Assembly (NCBI GenBank): GCA_963675655.1
Contig: OY776489.1
Span: 2,542,001 to 2,606,000, forward strand
Reading direction: 5' to 3'
Source of the DNA: CAXXOK01 sp963675655
GTDB lineage: Bacteria > Bacillota > Clostridia > Christensenellales > Aristaeellaceae
Length of the DNA: 64,000 nt
Shown piece after piece: positions 8,556 through 17,830 of this stretch. The notes under the pieces are model-generated. The model did no database searches. It was given only the letters and a program-made list of their open reading frames with translations, and had not been told where the DNA came from. Positions within the stretch are counted from its first letter, which is position 1; each line of letters opens with the position of its first letter. The translations under genes and the position numbers were made by a program.

Positions 8556-8966
8556 CTACCGACTGGTTGGTTGGCTTTTCGTTGCCTGCTGCACGCGCCA
8601 ACGGGTAATATCCGCGATTAAAGCATAATCGACAGGCAAATGCAACGGAAACTGTATCGTTCCTTTTGAAGTATGGTACCCTTTTAAACGCTCCGCGAAA
8701 ACCGACGTTGCTTTGCCGCCGGGGAAAATACTGATGTGTTTTTGAAACGCTGCAAAATGAATGAGATTTTCACCCTGCCAATAGGTTGGCATTCGCCAGG
8801 ATATTCTCTCTTCTGCGTCGGGCGCGGCGGCGCGGATTGTATACCGGATGGTTTGCAATAAGGGCTGAACCGCGGCAGGCTGCGTTGCGATGTATTCGTC
8901 GATAGTATCGGGGATAGCTTCCTTTTGCTTTGTATGGGATGCCGGCTGTTCAGGATTTACTGCCAT
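8556..8966 (-). CDS. DUF1801/YdhG-family protein
   Basis: 136-residue cytosolic protein of the DUF1801 (YdhG/iron-chaperone-like fold) family. Recognisable parts are TIDEYIATQPAAVQPLL, a central ISWRMPTYW, and HISIFPGGKA. These small proteins are common in Firmicutes and have no firmly known function. AAAGGAGG lies before the ATG with normal spacing. It is on the same strand as the VOC gene and 53 bp upstream, but the VOC gene appears to have its own -10, so co-transcription is uncertain. Confidence 0.8.
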   Translation of the reverse strand: MAVNPEQPASHTKQKEAIPDTIDEYIATQPAAVQPLLQTIRYTIRAAAPDAEERISWRMPTYWQGENLIHFAAFQKHISIFPGGKATSVFAERLKGYHTSKGTIQFPLHLPVDYALIADITRWRVQQATKSQPTSR

Positions 8967-9242
8967 CCGAATGCCTCCTTTGAAAAGGGATGTAACGCAT
9001 TGCGTGCTAATCGAAAAAGAGCGGTTAATTGATGGGGCAAAAATAGAACCGTTGTACTGCTATCATACACCTTACGTTACGCTTTGCCTATGGCTTTATA
9101 TAGCTTTAACCAGCTTATAGAGATAAACCGTAATGCTGATGGTTGATTTGCAACAGACATTGCGGGATTGAACTGAATTTGGTAGGATAGGAGAACCATG
9201 ATGGAGTACGGATATAGATGATATATACTATTGCAGGAGAGG

Positions 9243-10241
9243 ATGTTGAATTTGATTCGAGTTGCAATTTTGGGCGCGGGCAATATTGCCCGGAAGATGG
9301 CGGATACACTGGCCGGGATGATTGTGCAGGGGAACCAATCCATCAGCATGTATGCTGTTGCGGCAAGGGATAAAGAACGAGCAGAGCAGTTTGCCAAGAA
9401 ATATGGGTTTGAAAAAGCATATGGCTCTTATGAGGAAATGGTTTCGGACCCTGCTGTTGATTTGGTGTATGTTGCCACCCCGCATTCGCACCACTACGAG
9501 CATATGAAACTATACCTGTCTCACGGCAAACATGTATTATGTGAAAAGGCTTTTACAGTTAACGCAAGCCAGGCGGAAGAAGTGATAGCGCTGGCGCGGG
9601 ATAAAGGGCTGTATATTGCCGAAGGGATATGGACACGCTATATGCCCTTCCGTCAAATGGTCGATCGGATGATCGCAGACGGGGCAATCGGTACACCGCA
9701 TGCTTTATCTGCAAACTTTGCTTTCCCCTTAAAGCATGTGGAGCGAATACGTAACCCGGAACTTGCGGGCGGCGCACTGCTGGATTTAGGCGTTTACGCC
9801 ATTACGTTTGCCTCTATGCTGTTTGGCGACGACATTGCAAGCATCAACAGCGTTGTTCAAATGATGGATACGGGTGTGGATGAGCAGGAGAGCATTACGC
9901 TGACCTATGCGGATGGGAAAATGGCGATGCTGTTCGCATCTGCCATATGCACAGGGGATGGACATGGCGTGGTATACGGCACCGAGGGGACATTGCAGAT
10001 CGATACGCTCAATAACCCCAGTAAAATCACCATCACCCCCAAGCAAAACCACGAGGATGTTCGCACTTATACTGTGCCGCAGCAAATTACCGGGTTTGAG
10101 TACGAGGTACAAGCGGCGATTGACGCCATTGAGCAGGGTAAAGTGGAGTGTAAAGCGATGCCGCACAGCGAAACCATACGGATCATGCAATTGATGGATA
10201 CCCTTCGTAAGCAATGGGGGCTGGTGTATCCGTTTGAATAA
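9243..10241 (+). CDS. Gfo/Idh/MocA-family oxidoreductase
   Basis: About 333 residues. The N-terminal Rossmann domain has LGAGNIA for NAD(P) binding, and CEKAFTVN is the family's EKP-like motif with Ala replacing Pro. The C-terminal alpha/beta domain has GGALLDLGVYAI, containing the usual catalytic-region residues. Such enzymes oxidise or reduce sugars and related polyols, for example trans-1,2-dihydrobenzenediol or 1,5-anhydrofructose types. AGGAG at 9235-9239 serves ATG 9243 (close) or TTG 9246 (better spaced), so the start is uncertain by one or two codons. It is monocistronic with a hairpin downstream; the substrate is unknown. Confidence 0.88.
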   Translation: MLNLIRVAILGAGNIARKMADTLAGMIVQGNQSISMYAVAARDKERAEQFAKKYGFEKAYGSYEEMVSDPAVDLVYVATPHSHHYEHMKLYLSHGKHVLCEKAFTVNASQAEEVIALARDKGLYIAEGIWTRYMPFRQMVDRMIADGAIGTPHALSANFAFPLKHVERIRNPELAGGALLDLGVYAITFASMLFGDDIASINSVVQMMDTGVDEQESITLTYADGKMAMLFASAICTGDGHGVVYGTEGTLQIDTLNNPSKITITPKQNHEDVRTYTVPQQITGFEYEVQAAIDAIEQGKVECKAMPHSETIRIMQLMDTLRKQWGLVYPFE

Positions 10242-10413
10242 TCCGTTCGTGTAATCTAGCCCTAATGCGGCTATATCCTTTGCTATTGTAGATGATTGGG
10301 CGTGAAAACAAGGGTTTTTACGGTTTGAGACAAGGCAAACCGGGAGCGCGGCGTACACAGACAGGCTTGCGTAAAACAACGCGTTCTGCATTTTTAAATC
10401 ACAATTCGATATT

Positions 10414-10445
10414 GAGTGCCATCCGCGAATGGGTGGCGCTCTTTT
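10414..10445 (+). terminator. Probable terminator after Gfo/Idh gene
   Basis: An 11-bp stem (GAGTGCCATCC with GGGTGGCGCTC, two G-U pairs) and a 6-nt loop, followed by TTTT. It lies about 170 bp past the stop codon. Confidence 0.6.
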
Positions 10446-10727
10446 ATGTGTTTGCACAGTTGATGAGAAATGGTGGCTGATAGTAAGTGTTGCTGGGATT
10501 ACTTGCTGATTTTTTAGCTGCACTGTGCTGTGCAATGCCTTATTTACGTTTGAAAGAGAAAAGGCAGAGAATCATTTAATGGTAAAACGAGGGTAAGGAA
10601 CATTATACTAGTAGCACCTGCTTTAAAAAATGGATTGCAAACAAACCTGCAATGGTATGTTTGCATGAGGAGTGACACTGGAAAAAGACGGGAAAAGCAA
10701 AAAAATAGATTTTTTGATAAAAAGGAT

Positions 10728-10756
10728 TGACAACTTGTACAAGGTAAGATAGAATA
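10728..10756 (+). promoter_or_regulatory. Promoter of lacI-maltodextrin operon
   Basis: Consensus TTGACA, a 17-nt spacer, and TAGAAT. The spacer contains the palindrome CTTGTACAAG, which might be a second protein site. Confidence 0.75.
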
Positions 10757-10764
10757 ATAGCAAC

Positions 10765-10776
10765 GCAAGCGGTTGC
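10765..10776. promoter_or_regulatory. Probable LacI-family operator (copy 1)
   Basis: GCAAGCGGTTGC, a LacI/MalR-like near-palindrome just downstream of the -10 box and upstream of the lacI start. The exact reverse complement recurs at 11851-11862. Confidence 0.6.
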
Positions 10777-10803
10777 ATAAATAAATCGAAAGGAGGCTTC
10801 AAG

Positions 10804-11802
10804 ATGGCTTCGACCATTCACGACGTTGCCAAACTTGCCGGCGTAAACCCGTCTACGGTTTCCCGGGTCATCAACGGAAAAGCCTCCATCTCCGAGGAAA
10901 CGAAGGAGAAAATATACGCCGCAATGCAGCAGCTGGATTACCACCCCAATAGTGTGGCGCGCAGTCTGGCCAGCGGCTTGAGCGGGGCGATTGGCGTGGT
11001 GATGGATGCGCACGACGCAAATGCTTTCAGTAACGAGTTTTTCAGCCGAAGCCTTTTTGCAATTGAACAGGTGGCACAAGCCAAGGGATATAATGTCATC
11101 ATTGCCAATAGCGCCAAACGTATGGGCGGCGTATCCTCCATTGAAAACTTGATGTTAGAACGGAAGGTGGATGGGCTTATCCTGCCTCCGTCTACCGTTA
11201 AACCTGCGCTGCTTAAAAAGGTAGATGCTTTTCCCTACGTTGTATTGGGGCAGCCGGATATTGCACGGCAGGGAACCTGCTGGGTGGATGTAAACAACGA
11301 ACAGGGCTCTGCTTTGGCGGTGGAGCATTTATACAAACAGGGATATTGTCGTATTGCCTATTTAGGGGGCGATGGGGGAACGGGCTTTGTAAAACGGCGT
11401 ATCAAAGGATACCACAGCGCTTTAAAGTCGAATGATGCACCGATGATTTTCCCTACGGATGGAACCACGCAAGAGGCGGAACGAAACACGGCGGATGCTT
11501 TGCGCCTTCCACAGCCGCCAGACGCCTTTTTATGCAATGATAACATAACCGCTTTTGGCGCTTTGCAGGCGCTGAAAAAAGCCGGACGAAAAGTACCCGC
11601 GGATATTGGCGTTGCTGTTTTTGACAACTATCCTCTGGCAATGTATACAGACCCACCGCTGACTGCTGTGAATGTGGATACGGCAATGCTGGGGGAGGAG
11701 ACGGCCAGATTGCTGTTTCAGAGAATCGAACGCCATATCACCAACCGGCAAACCATGCTTTCCACGTCGCTGATCGAGCGTGAATCAAGCTGTAGGATGT
11801 GA
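10804..11802 (+). CDS. LacI-family regulator of maltodextrin locus
   Basis: 332-residue repressor. The N-terminal DNA-binding domain reads TIHDVAKLAGVNPSTVSRVING, with the hinge PNSVARSLASG, followed by a periplasmic-binding-like sugar domain. AAAGGAGG precedes the ATG. It is the first gene of an apparent operon with a GH13 enzyme and a MalEFG-type transporter, so it probably senses a maltodextrin-type sugar. Two identical operator-like 12-mers flank it, one in its own promoter region and one in the next gene, which fits autoregulation with a roadblock or loop. Confidence 0.9.
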   Translation: MASTIHDVAKLAGVNPSTVSRVINGKASISEETKEKIYAAMQQLDYHPNSVARSLASGLSGAIGVVMDAHDANAFSNEFFSRSLFAIEQVAQAKGYNVIIANSAKRMGGVSSIENLMLERKVDGLILPPSTVKPALLKKVDAFPYVVLGQPDIARQGTCWVDVNNEQGSALAVEHLYKQGYCRIAYLGGDGGTGFVKRRIKGYHSALKSNDAPMIFPTDGTTQEAERNTADALRLPQPPDAFLCNDNITAFGALQALKKAGRKVPADIGVAVFDNYPLAMYTDPPLTAVNVDTAMLGEETARLLFQRIERHITNRQTMLSTSLIERESSCRM

Positions 11803-11806
11803 AAAT

Positions 11807-13489
11807 ATGAACCTCTCCGCTGTTATGCACTCATCAACTGTACCCTATAGGCAACCGCTTGCACGAAATCTGCTACACTTTCGGATTTTTACGGCAAAGG
11901 ACGATTGCAGCTCAGTAACCCTTCATTATTGGAAACGCAGCGAACCATACCCCGAAAGCCTGCACACGATACCATTCCATATCCGCTATATGGATGGTTA
12001 CCAGGCCGAATGGGTAGGCGACGCTATATTGGCAGAAGAAGCCCATTATATTAAATACTTTTTTCAACTTCAATTTGCGGATGGACAAGAACGGTATTAC
12101 AGCGAGTATGGCTTCTCGCGAGAACAGCCGCAATTGGGATGCTTTGAGGTGCTGCAGGCGAACGAAACGGATGTGTTGTCTGTACCTGAATGGGCAAAGG
12201 GCAGCGTATACTACCAAATTTTCCCCGAACGGTTTGCTGCAGGGAATCATGCAAAAACCCTTCATGATTATGTAACTTGGAATGCTGTACCTACCCGGGA
12301 AAACTATTTCGGCGGGGACCTGGAAGGGATAAAAAACAAGCTGCCCTATCTGCACCAGTTAGGCGTGGAGTGCTTGTATATGACGCCGGTTTTCACTGGG
12401 GACTTTAACCATAAGTATGCAACGACCGATTATTTTCATGTCGACCCGGATTTCGGCACGGACGACGATTTGATTTCGTTGGTGGAGCAGGCGCACCACC
12501 ACGGAATACGGGTTATTCTGGATGGGGTTTTTAACCATTGCGGCATTCACTTTGCCCCCTTTGCCGATGTGGTTGCAAATGGCAAAGCATCGCCGTACAG
12601 CGATTGGTTTTACTGCAAACAGTATCCGCTAAAAATCGACCCGGAGTACTATGAATGTGTTGGCGACTATCCCTATATGCCACGCTTGCGCACAGCGAAT
12701 CCCAAGGTGCGGGAGTATATCGTGTCGGTGATGCTTCACTGGCTCCAGACGGCACATATAGACGGCTGGCGATTGGATGTGGCGGACGAATTGGATACCG
12801 CCACAGTGCGTTATCTGCGGGAAAGGGTAAAGGCAGCCTATCCTGATGCTTTGTTACTGGGTGAAACCTGGAGCGATGCGAGCCGTATGGTATGCGAGGG
12901 AGACCAGTTTGACAGCGCGATGAACTATTTATTCCGCGATGCGATGGTGGACTTTTTCGCTAAAGACCGGATTAACGCACAGGAGCTGCAAAATAGGCTT
13001 TCGCACATGCTGATGAAATACCCCGATGCGACAAACCTTTGTATGTATAATTGCCTGGACAGCCATGATACGGCGCGTTTTTTGACCGAAGCAAGCGGAG
13101 AAAAAGGGCGGCTGAAGCTGGCGATAGCGTTTCAAATGCTATTTCCCGGCAGCCCGGCGCTGTTTTATGGAGATGAGCTGGGATTAGCGGGCGAGAACGA
13201 TCCGGATTGCAGGCGTACAATGCCATGGGAGCAGCCAGACAATGAACTGCTGCAATGGACGAAAAAAATGGTACACCTTCGCAGGCATAATACAGCTGTG
13301 CGGCTGGGGGAGTACCATATACTGCAAACCGGTATACCGGATGTGGTTGCGTTTGAACGCTGCTATAACGGGGAGCGCATCATCGCGGTTTTCAACCGTT
13401 CCGTGCTGCCCCAAACACTGGACTTCACGGACGCGGTGGGAACGGTAAACGTTCTGCCGCAGTCCGTAGAGATCATACAAATACCATAA
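11807..13489 (+). CDS. GH13 maltodextrinase / neopullulanase-like enzyme with CBM34-type N-terminus
   Basis: 560-residue intracellular alpha-glucan hydrolase with no signal peptide. An N-terminal beta domain (about 1-120) resembles CBM34, followed by the GH13 barrel starting near VYYQIFPERF. Catalytic residues are Asp324 (GWRLDVADE), Glu353 (LLGETW) and Asp421 (LDSHDTARF). This layout matches cyclomaltodextrinase, neopullulanase and maltogenic amylase (GH13_20), which cut imported maltooligosaccharides or cyclodextrins. ATG 11807 lies 4 bp after the lacI stop; an earlier in-frame start would overlap lacI. The operator-like 12-mer at 11851-11862 is inside its codons 15-19. Confidence 0.92.
   Translation: MNLSAVMHSSTVPYRQPLARNLLHFRIFTAKDDCSSVTLHYWKRSEPYPESLHTIPFHIRYMDGYQAEWVGDAILAEEAHYIKYFFQLQFADGQERYYSEYGFSREQPQLGCFEVLQANETDVLSVPEWAKGSVYYQIFPERFAAGNHAKTLHDYVTWNAVPTRENYFGGDLEGIKNKLPYLHQLGVECLYMTPVFTGDFNHKYATTDYFHVDPDFGTDDDLISLVEQAHHHGIRVILDGVFNHCGIHFAPFADVVANGKASPYSDWFYCKQYPLKIDPEYYECVGDYPYMPRLRTANPKVREYIVSVMLHWLQTAHIDGWRLDVADELDTATVRYLRERVKAAYPDALLLGETWSDASRMVCEGDQFDSAMNYLFRDAMVDFFAKDRINAQELQNRLSHMLMKYPDATNLCMYNCLDSHDTARFLTEASGEKGRLKLAIAFQMLFPGSPALFYGDELGLAGENDPDCRRTMPWEQPDNELLQWTKKMVHLRRHNTAVRLGEYHILQTGIPDVVAFERCYNGERIIAVFNRSVLPQTLDFTDAVGTVNVLPQSVEIIQIP
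11851..11862. promoter_or_regulatory. Probable LacI-family operator (copy 2, inside GH13 gene)
   Basis: GCAACCGCTTGC, the exact reverse complement of the 12-mer at 10765-10776. Its position inside the coding start suggests a transcription roadblock or DNA loop with copy 1. Confidence 0.5.
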
Positions 13490-13501
13490 GGAGGAAAATC
13501 T

Positions 13502-14755
13502 ATGCGTACCTACAAAAAAATTCTGGCGATCCTGCTGGCGGCTGTCCTTTGTTTGGCGACGGGAGCAGCCTTGGCAGAATCGACAGAACCCCAGGTAACC
13601 ATCAATTTCTGGCACCACTACAGTGCGCAGTCGGCGGAGAACGAGACGCTGATGAACGTCTTAATCCCCCAGTTTGAAAGCGAAAACCCCGGGATTAAGG
13701 TTAACGCCGTATCACATGAATGGTCGGAACTGCACGATAAAGTGCTGGTTAGCGCCAGCTCTGGCAGCCTGCCGGATGTAGCCCGCTGCGATATCGCATG
13801 GCTGCCGGAGTTCCAGAAGATGGGCGTGCTGGTCGCGCTGGATCAGGAAATGGAAAACTTCTCGGATGTAAGCGGCGCGCTGCTTGACAGTGCAATGTCT
13901 ACCGCGAAGATTGGTGACCATTACTACGCGTTGGCGCTGAACACCAACAGCAAAATTATGTTCTACAACACCGCTATGCTGGAGGCCGCGGGCGTTGCCG
14001 TACCCACCACAATGGATGAATGGGTTAGCGCGGTTACCCAGCTTTCCGGCACAAATGAGAACGGTCAGCAGGTATGGGGCTGGAACGAGCCCGCGCTGAG
14101 CGGTTGGAACATCTGCCCCTTCATTTGGAGCTTTGGCGGCAGCCTGACCGATGACGAGCAGACCGTTGCATCCGGCTATGTCAACAGCGAAGCGACCGTG
14201 AAAGCGGTAGCAACCTTTGCCGAATTGGTGCAGGCAGGTGCGATCACCGGCTTTAACAGCGGCGATATTCCCATGACGGATGGGTTTGGTACCGGCCGTT
14301 ATGCGATGATGCTTGAAGGCCCCTGGAAAGTCGCGGAACTCTCCGGCGCTTATCCCGACGTGGCGTACGGCACCGCACCGATCCCCGCGGGAGAAGGCGG
14401 AAGCGTAAGCGTACTGGGTGGCGAGGATATCGCCATGTTCAATACCGCGAATCAAGAAGCTGCATGGAAGTTCATGCAGTTTATGACCAGCGAGTACGCC
14501 GAGACCGAAATGGCAAAATGCGGCCAGATTCCGGTAAATAAAGCAGCGTTGGAAAGCGATACGGTTAAGAGTGCTTCGTATGCGCCCTTCTTGACGGCCA
14601 TTGAAACCGCCAAGGCACGCCCGACAGTCGCTGCCTGGAGCGAAATGGATAACGAGCTGAACACTGCCATGACGGCTGTGGTAAGCGGCGATAAAACCGC
14701 ACAGGAAGCCATGGACGAACTGGCTGTGAAGTTCGACGCACTGCTTGCTCAATAA
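13502..14755 (+). CDS. Sugar ABC transporter solute-binding protein (MalE-like)
   Basis: 417-residue extracytoplasmic binding protein of the carbohydrate (CUT1) family. A signal peptide spans about residues 1-25, ending ALA before ES; no lipobox cysteine is obvious near the cleavage site. VTINFWHHYS opens the mature fold. AAGGAGG lies before the ATG, 12 bp after the GH13 gene. It would capture maltooligosaccharides for the two permeases downstream. A strong hairpin follows the stop codon, probably raising its dose over the permeases. Confidence 0.9.
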   Translation: MRTYKKILAILLAAVLCLATGAALAESTEPQVTINFWHHYSAQSAENETLMNVLIPQFESENPGIKVNAVSHEWSELHDKVLVSASSGSLPDVARCDIAWLPEFQKMGVLVALDQEMENFSDVSGALLDSAMSTAKIGDHYYALALNTNSKIMFYNTAMLEAAGVAVPTTMDEWVSAVTQLSGTNENGQQVWGWNEPALSGWNICPFIWSFGGSLTDDEQTVASGYVNSEATVKAVATFAELVQAGAITGFNSGDIPMTDGFGTGRYAMMLEGPWKVAELSGAYPDVAYGTAPIPAGEGGSVSVLGGEDIAMFNTANQEAAWKFMQFMTSEYAETEMAKCGQIPVNKAALESDTVKSASYAPFLTAIETAKARPTVAAWSEMDNELNTAMTAVVSGDKTAQEAMDELAVKFDALLAQ

Positions 14756-14786
14756 TACCCTGAATGCAGGTAAGCGTCAAGCAATA

Positions 14787-14830
14787 GCGGGCAACCGGCG
14801 GGAAGTTGATTCTTCCCGCCGGGTTACCGC
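14787..14830 (+). terminator. Intercistronic hairpin after solute-binding-protein gene
   Basis: A stem of up to 19 bp with three mismatches (GCGG...GGCGGGAAG with CTTCCCGCC...CCGC) and a 6-nt loop. There is no T-run after it, so it looks like an mRNA-stabilising or attenuating hairpin more than a full terminator. Confidence 0.6.
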
Positions 14831-14982
14831 AAAGCAACGCATCACGGACGATTACCATACTGCATAGTACCGCAAAGTAAACTTATTCCTACTGCGGGTT
14901 GGAGCACGGGCAAAGGCTTTTATAAACCGGAAGATTTTGCCCGTTCCCTAACGCCGAAGATCGATTGGATGGAGGTGCCCGA

Positions 14983-15867
14983 ATGGAAACCAAATCACGT
15001 TTAAACCGCTTTCAGCTGGGCGTGTTGCTTTCACCTGGGTTGATGGTATTTGCGGTTTTTACCGTATATCCGATTTTTCGCCTTTTGTGGATGAGCTTTT
15101 GCGACTGGAGTTTCGGTTCCATGTTTCAACAGCCATGGATTGGGCTGGCAAATTATCGCGATGTATTATCGGATAATACGTTCTGGACGGTTTTCGGCAA
15201 CAGTATGGTGTACACACTGGTTACTGTGCCAGGGCAGATGGCGATTGGCCTGTTTGTTGCGATTCTTTTAAATGGCGTAAAGCGCTTTAGCGTTGGGTTC
15301 AGGGTGATTAACTATTTGCCTGTTATCACTTCGTGGGTAATCGCGTCGCTTGTATTTCGCTACATCTTTAACACCGAAGGATTATTAAACTACTTTCTAA
15401 CAAAAATCATCGGCGTTACTTCGCAAAACGTTCGCTGGCTGGACAGCCGCTGGAGCGGTTTGAGCGTTGCGATGATACTGGGTATCTGGAAAGGCATTGG
15501 CTGGAACATGGTTGTTTTTCTGGCAGCATTGCAGCAGGTTCCGGCCGATCTATACGAAGCTGCCGAAATTGACGGCTGTGGTACGTGGAAAAAGTTTATC
15601 AACGTTACCATGCCGTCCATTCGCGGTACGATCCTGTTTGCGCTCATTATGCTCACCATCGGCGGTTTCAATGTATTTACTTCCATCAAAATGATTACCG
15701 GCGGCAAACCGGCGCATCAAACAGATACCTTGCTCACATGGATGTATTATAAGGCATTCAGCACAGGGAAATTCGGGTATGCGGCTGCACTGAGCTTCAT
15801 TATGGCGCTGGCGCTTGGGCTGATGGCCATATTGCAAATCAGAGCTATGAAAAACCGTGACGCGTAG
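14983..15867 (+). CDS. Sugar ABC transporter permease (MalF-like)
   Basis: 294-residue inner-membrane protein with six helices. The cytoplasmic EAA loop reads EAAEIDGCGTWKKFINVTMP, matching the EAA---G---------I-LP consensus that docks the ATPase. ATG 14983 has GGAGG 7 nt upstream. It pairs with the next gene to form the channel for the upstream binding protein. No ATPase is encoded in this operon, so an MsmK/MalK-type ATPase elsewhere in the genome is probably shared. Confidence 0.92.
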   Translation: METKSRLNRFQLGVLLSPGLMVFAVFTVYPIFRLLWMSFCDWSFGSMFQQPWIGLANYRDVLSDNTFWTVFGNSMVYTLVTVPGQMAIGLFVAILLNGVKRFSVGFRVINYLPVITSWVIASLVFRYIFNTEGLLNYFLTKIIGVTSQNVRWLDSRWSGLSVAMILGIWKGIGWNMVVFLAALQQVPADLYEAAEIDGCGTWKKFINVTMPSIRGTILFALIMLTIGGFNVFTSIKMITGGKPAHQTDTLLTWMYYKAFSTGKFGYAAALSFIMALALGLMAILQIRAMKNRDA

Positions 15868-15879
15868 GAGGGCATGAAA

Positions 15880-16725
15880 ATGAATCAAAAAAACAGCCTG
15901 CGCTCACGCGCGATTCGTTATTTGCTGTTGTTAGTTGGTGCGGTTATTAGCACCCTGCCGATGATATATATGATCTCGACTTCCCTGCGTCCCAATGGCG
16001 CGCTTTACGAGTACCCGCCGCGCTTCTTTCCGCAAATCAGCGCGCTAACGTTGGAGAATTATCAATACATTTTAACACAGAGCAAATTCTATTATAATTT
16101 TCTCAACAGCGTGTTTGTATCGCTGACTTCTGTTGGGCTGGCGGCGCTGGCATCCTCGGCGATGGCGTTTGTGATGGGTAAGTTTAAATTCAAAGGAAAG
16201 CAGCTGCTTTTTGCCTTTATCATTCTGACCATGATTATTCCCGGTACGACGATGATCGTGCCCCAGTTCGAATTGGCGACCTCGCTTGGGATGGTTAATA
16301 AGCTTTGGGGATTGATTCCTTTTTATGTGGCATGGGTGATTCCGTTTTCCACCTTTATGATCAAAGGATTTATGGAGAATATACCCAACGAGATTACGGA
16401 AGCGACGTATATCGACGGGGCTAGCGTAATGACGGTATATTTACGCATTGCGCTTCCACTGGCGGCTCCGGCTATTGCGTCGGTCAGCATTTTTAATTTC
16501 CTTACGGCGTGGGAGGAATACCCGTGGGCCAACACAGTAATCAATGATACGAACCTGCGTACACTGCCGATTGCCATTGCAGGCTTTTTTGGGCAACACC
16601 AATTCACCCAGTGGGGATATGTTTTTGCCATGTCTGTGCTTACGTTGGTTCCGGTTGTACTAGTGTTTATCACCTGCCAGAAATTCTTTGTGCAGGGGCT
16701 TACAGCCGGAAGCGTAAAAGGCTGA
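15880..16725 (+). CDS. Sugar ABC transporter permease (MalG-like)
   Basis: 281-residue inner-membrane protein with six helices and the EAA loop EATYIDGASVMTVYLRIALP. The C-terminus ends in GLTAGSVKG, the typical MalG-family tail. GGAGG stands 8 nt before ATG 15880; an ATG 6 nt earlier is too close to the ribosome site. It is the last gene of the lacI-GH13-malEFG operon. It forms the translocation pore with the preceding permease. Confidence 0.92.
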   Translation: MNQKNSLRSRAIRYLLLLVGAVISTLPMIYMISTSLRPNGALYEYPPRFFPQISALTLENYQYILTQSKFYYNFLNSVFVSLTSVGLAALASSAMAFVMGKFKFKGKQLLFAFIILTMIIPGTTMIVPQFELATSLGMVNKLWGLIPFYVAWVIPFSTFMIKGFMENIPNEITEATYIDGASVMTVYLRIALPLAAPAIASVSIFNFLTAWEEYPWANTVINDTNLRTLPIAIAGFFGQHQFTQWGYVFAMSVLTLVPVVLVFITCQKFFVQGLTAGSVKG

Positions 16726-16845
16726 TGGGCTTGCAAATACGTAGCTCGTTTGATGGGGTTACGGCAAGACTGATGGTAATTAAAAACAGGCCAATATCAC
16801 TTGCAACGATTAAAAAACAAGTCGGCATCCATTGGTATAAAAATT

Positions 16846-16867
16846 GCCAGCGGAAGCCGGCTTTTTA
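16846..16867 (+). terminator. Probable terminator of maltodextrin operon
   Basis: Short stem GCCAGC/GCCGGC (one mismatch) around GGAA, followed by TTTTTA, about 120 bp after the last gene. Confidence 0.5.
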
Positions 16868-16965
16868 TTTAAAGGGCTATATATTCTTGATAAAAAATAA
16901 CTTAAAGGCATGTTCACGCCGCTTAAATGAAGAGGAAATAATTGGGGAAATATTACCTGTCTACA

Positions 16966-16994
16966 TTGCATGTATGAAAGATACGTATTATAAT
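16966..16994 (+). promoter_or_regulatory. Promoter of Pr6Pr-like membrane protein gene
   Basis: TTGCAT, a 17-nt spacer, and a perfect TATAAT, ending 27 bp before the ATG. Confidence 0.75.
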
Positions 16995-17021
16995 TAAATA
17001 ATAGCGGGAAAGGGTGGGAAT

Positions 17022-17681
17022 ATGAGTTCTCAAAACAGCATAAGTCGGAAAACACTATGGATTGCATCAATGATTATAAACATCTTTATCGTAGTTATGA
17101 GCGGTATAGGTGCGTTACTTAGCTTTCAAAACAGTGGCACAGGGATTTTTAAATTTTATACGCAGGACAGCAATTTATTTGCACTATTCGCCTGTGGCGT
17201 CTGCGCCATCTTCCAAGGGAAAGGCTTGAAAGAAGGCAACCTGATGTTGCCTTATTGGGTGAAGAGCTTAAAATATATCGCTACAACCTGCCTGATGGTC
17301 ACTTTTTTAATCGTGTTGTTTGTACTTTCTCCAATCGAGGAAGGCGGAGCGGCATACATGCTGTTTCATGGCTCGATGCTGTACACCCATTTTATCTGCC
17401 CGCTTTCGGCGCTGCTATCCTTTTTACTATTGGATCGTGATCCGATTTTGCAACAGAAGCATAGCTGGGTGGTACTTTTACCGACGCTGCTATACGCAAT
17501 GATAACGATTTTATTGAATATAACCGGTTCGCTGGACGGCCCGTATCCGTTTCTCCGCGTAATGCATCAACCGGTTTTGGCTTCCTTGTTGTGGGCGTTT
17601 GGCATTCTGGTGGGCGCCTATATTGTCGGCTGGATTCTCGGGTTAAGTAACCGCAAATTTGCGTTGCAAAGCCGGGCATAG
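17022..17681 (+). CDS. Pr6Pr-like six-helix membrane protein
   Basis: 219-residue integral membrane protein with about six helices. FYTQDSNLFALF, the FHGSMLYTHFICP segment after the third helix, and the C-terminal half recall the Pr6Pr family of uncharacterised membrane proteins. It has its own clear promoter, and GGGTGGG lies just before the ATG. It stands alone. The IS200 remnant begins directly behind its stop codon, so its native 3' flank may have been replaced. Function is unknown. Confidence 0.75.
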   Translation: MSSQNSISRKTLWIASMIINIFIVVMSGIGALLSFQNSGTGIFKFYTQDSNLFALFACGVCAIFQGKGLKEGNLMLPYWVKSLKYIATTCLMVTFLIVLFVLSPIEEGGAAYMLFHGSMLYTHFICPLSALLSFLLLDRDPILQQKHSWVVLLPTLLYAMITILLNITGSLDGPYPFLRVMHQPVLASLLWAFGILVGAYIVGWILGLSNRKFALQSRA

Positions 17682-17700
17682 ATGTTGTTGTGTGAGAGAT

Positions 17701-17818
17701 ATTCAACCATCTTTCCTTTTTTCTCTCCAAAAAATACCTTCCTGCGCTATTTGGGTGCAAACACGATGTGGTATTTGCAATTCCATTTTGTGTGCGCTAA
17801 ACTATTGATGTCATTCAC
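17701..17818 (-). pseudogene. IS200-type transposase (TnpA) remnant, truncated and with an in-frame stop
   Basis: Reading from a GTG at 17818, the frame gives NSLAHTKWNCKYHIVFAPK, the well-conserved start of IS200/IS605 Y1 transposases, then a TAG at 17747-17749 where the family has Tyr in KYRRK, then RRKVFFGEKK before homology fades. Only about 40 of about 150 residues remain and the catalytic HUH and Tyr regions are gone, so it cannot be active. Upstream hairpins of the element are still intact. It marks a past insertion behind the membrane protein gene. Confidence 0.8.
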
Positions 17819-17830
17819 GATCGAGATGAC

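Larger units (their letters stand above)
10242..10803. other. Intergenic region before lacI-type regulator
   Basis: Contains the terminator at 10414-10445, an inverted repeat with arms TGCAAACA and TGTTTGCA at 10636-10665, and the lacI promoter and operator near 10729-10776. The rest shows no gene or RNA that I can recognise. Confidence 0.5.

Noticed and set aside
10636..10665. Inverted TGCAAACA/TGTTTGCA as a third maltodextrin operator
   Set aside because: The arms are 14 bp apart and do not match the 12-mer operators; it is noted in the intergenic entry only.
13712..14752. 346-codon frame opposite the MalE-like gene
   Set aside because: Antisense shadow of a clear solute-binding protein.
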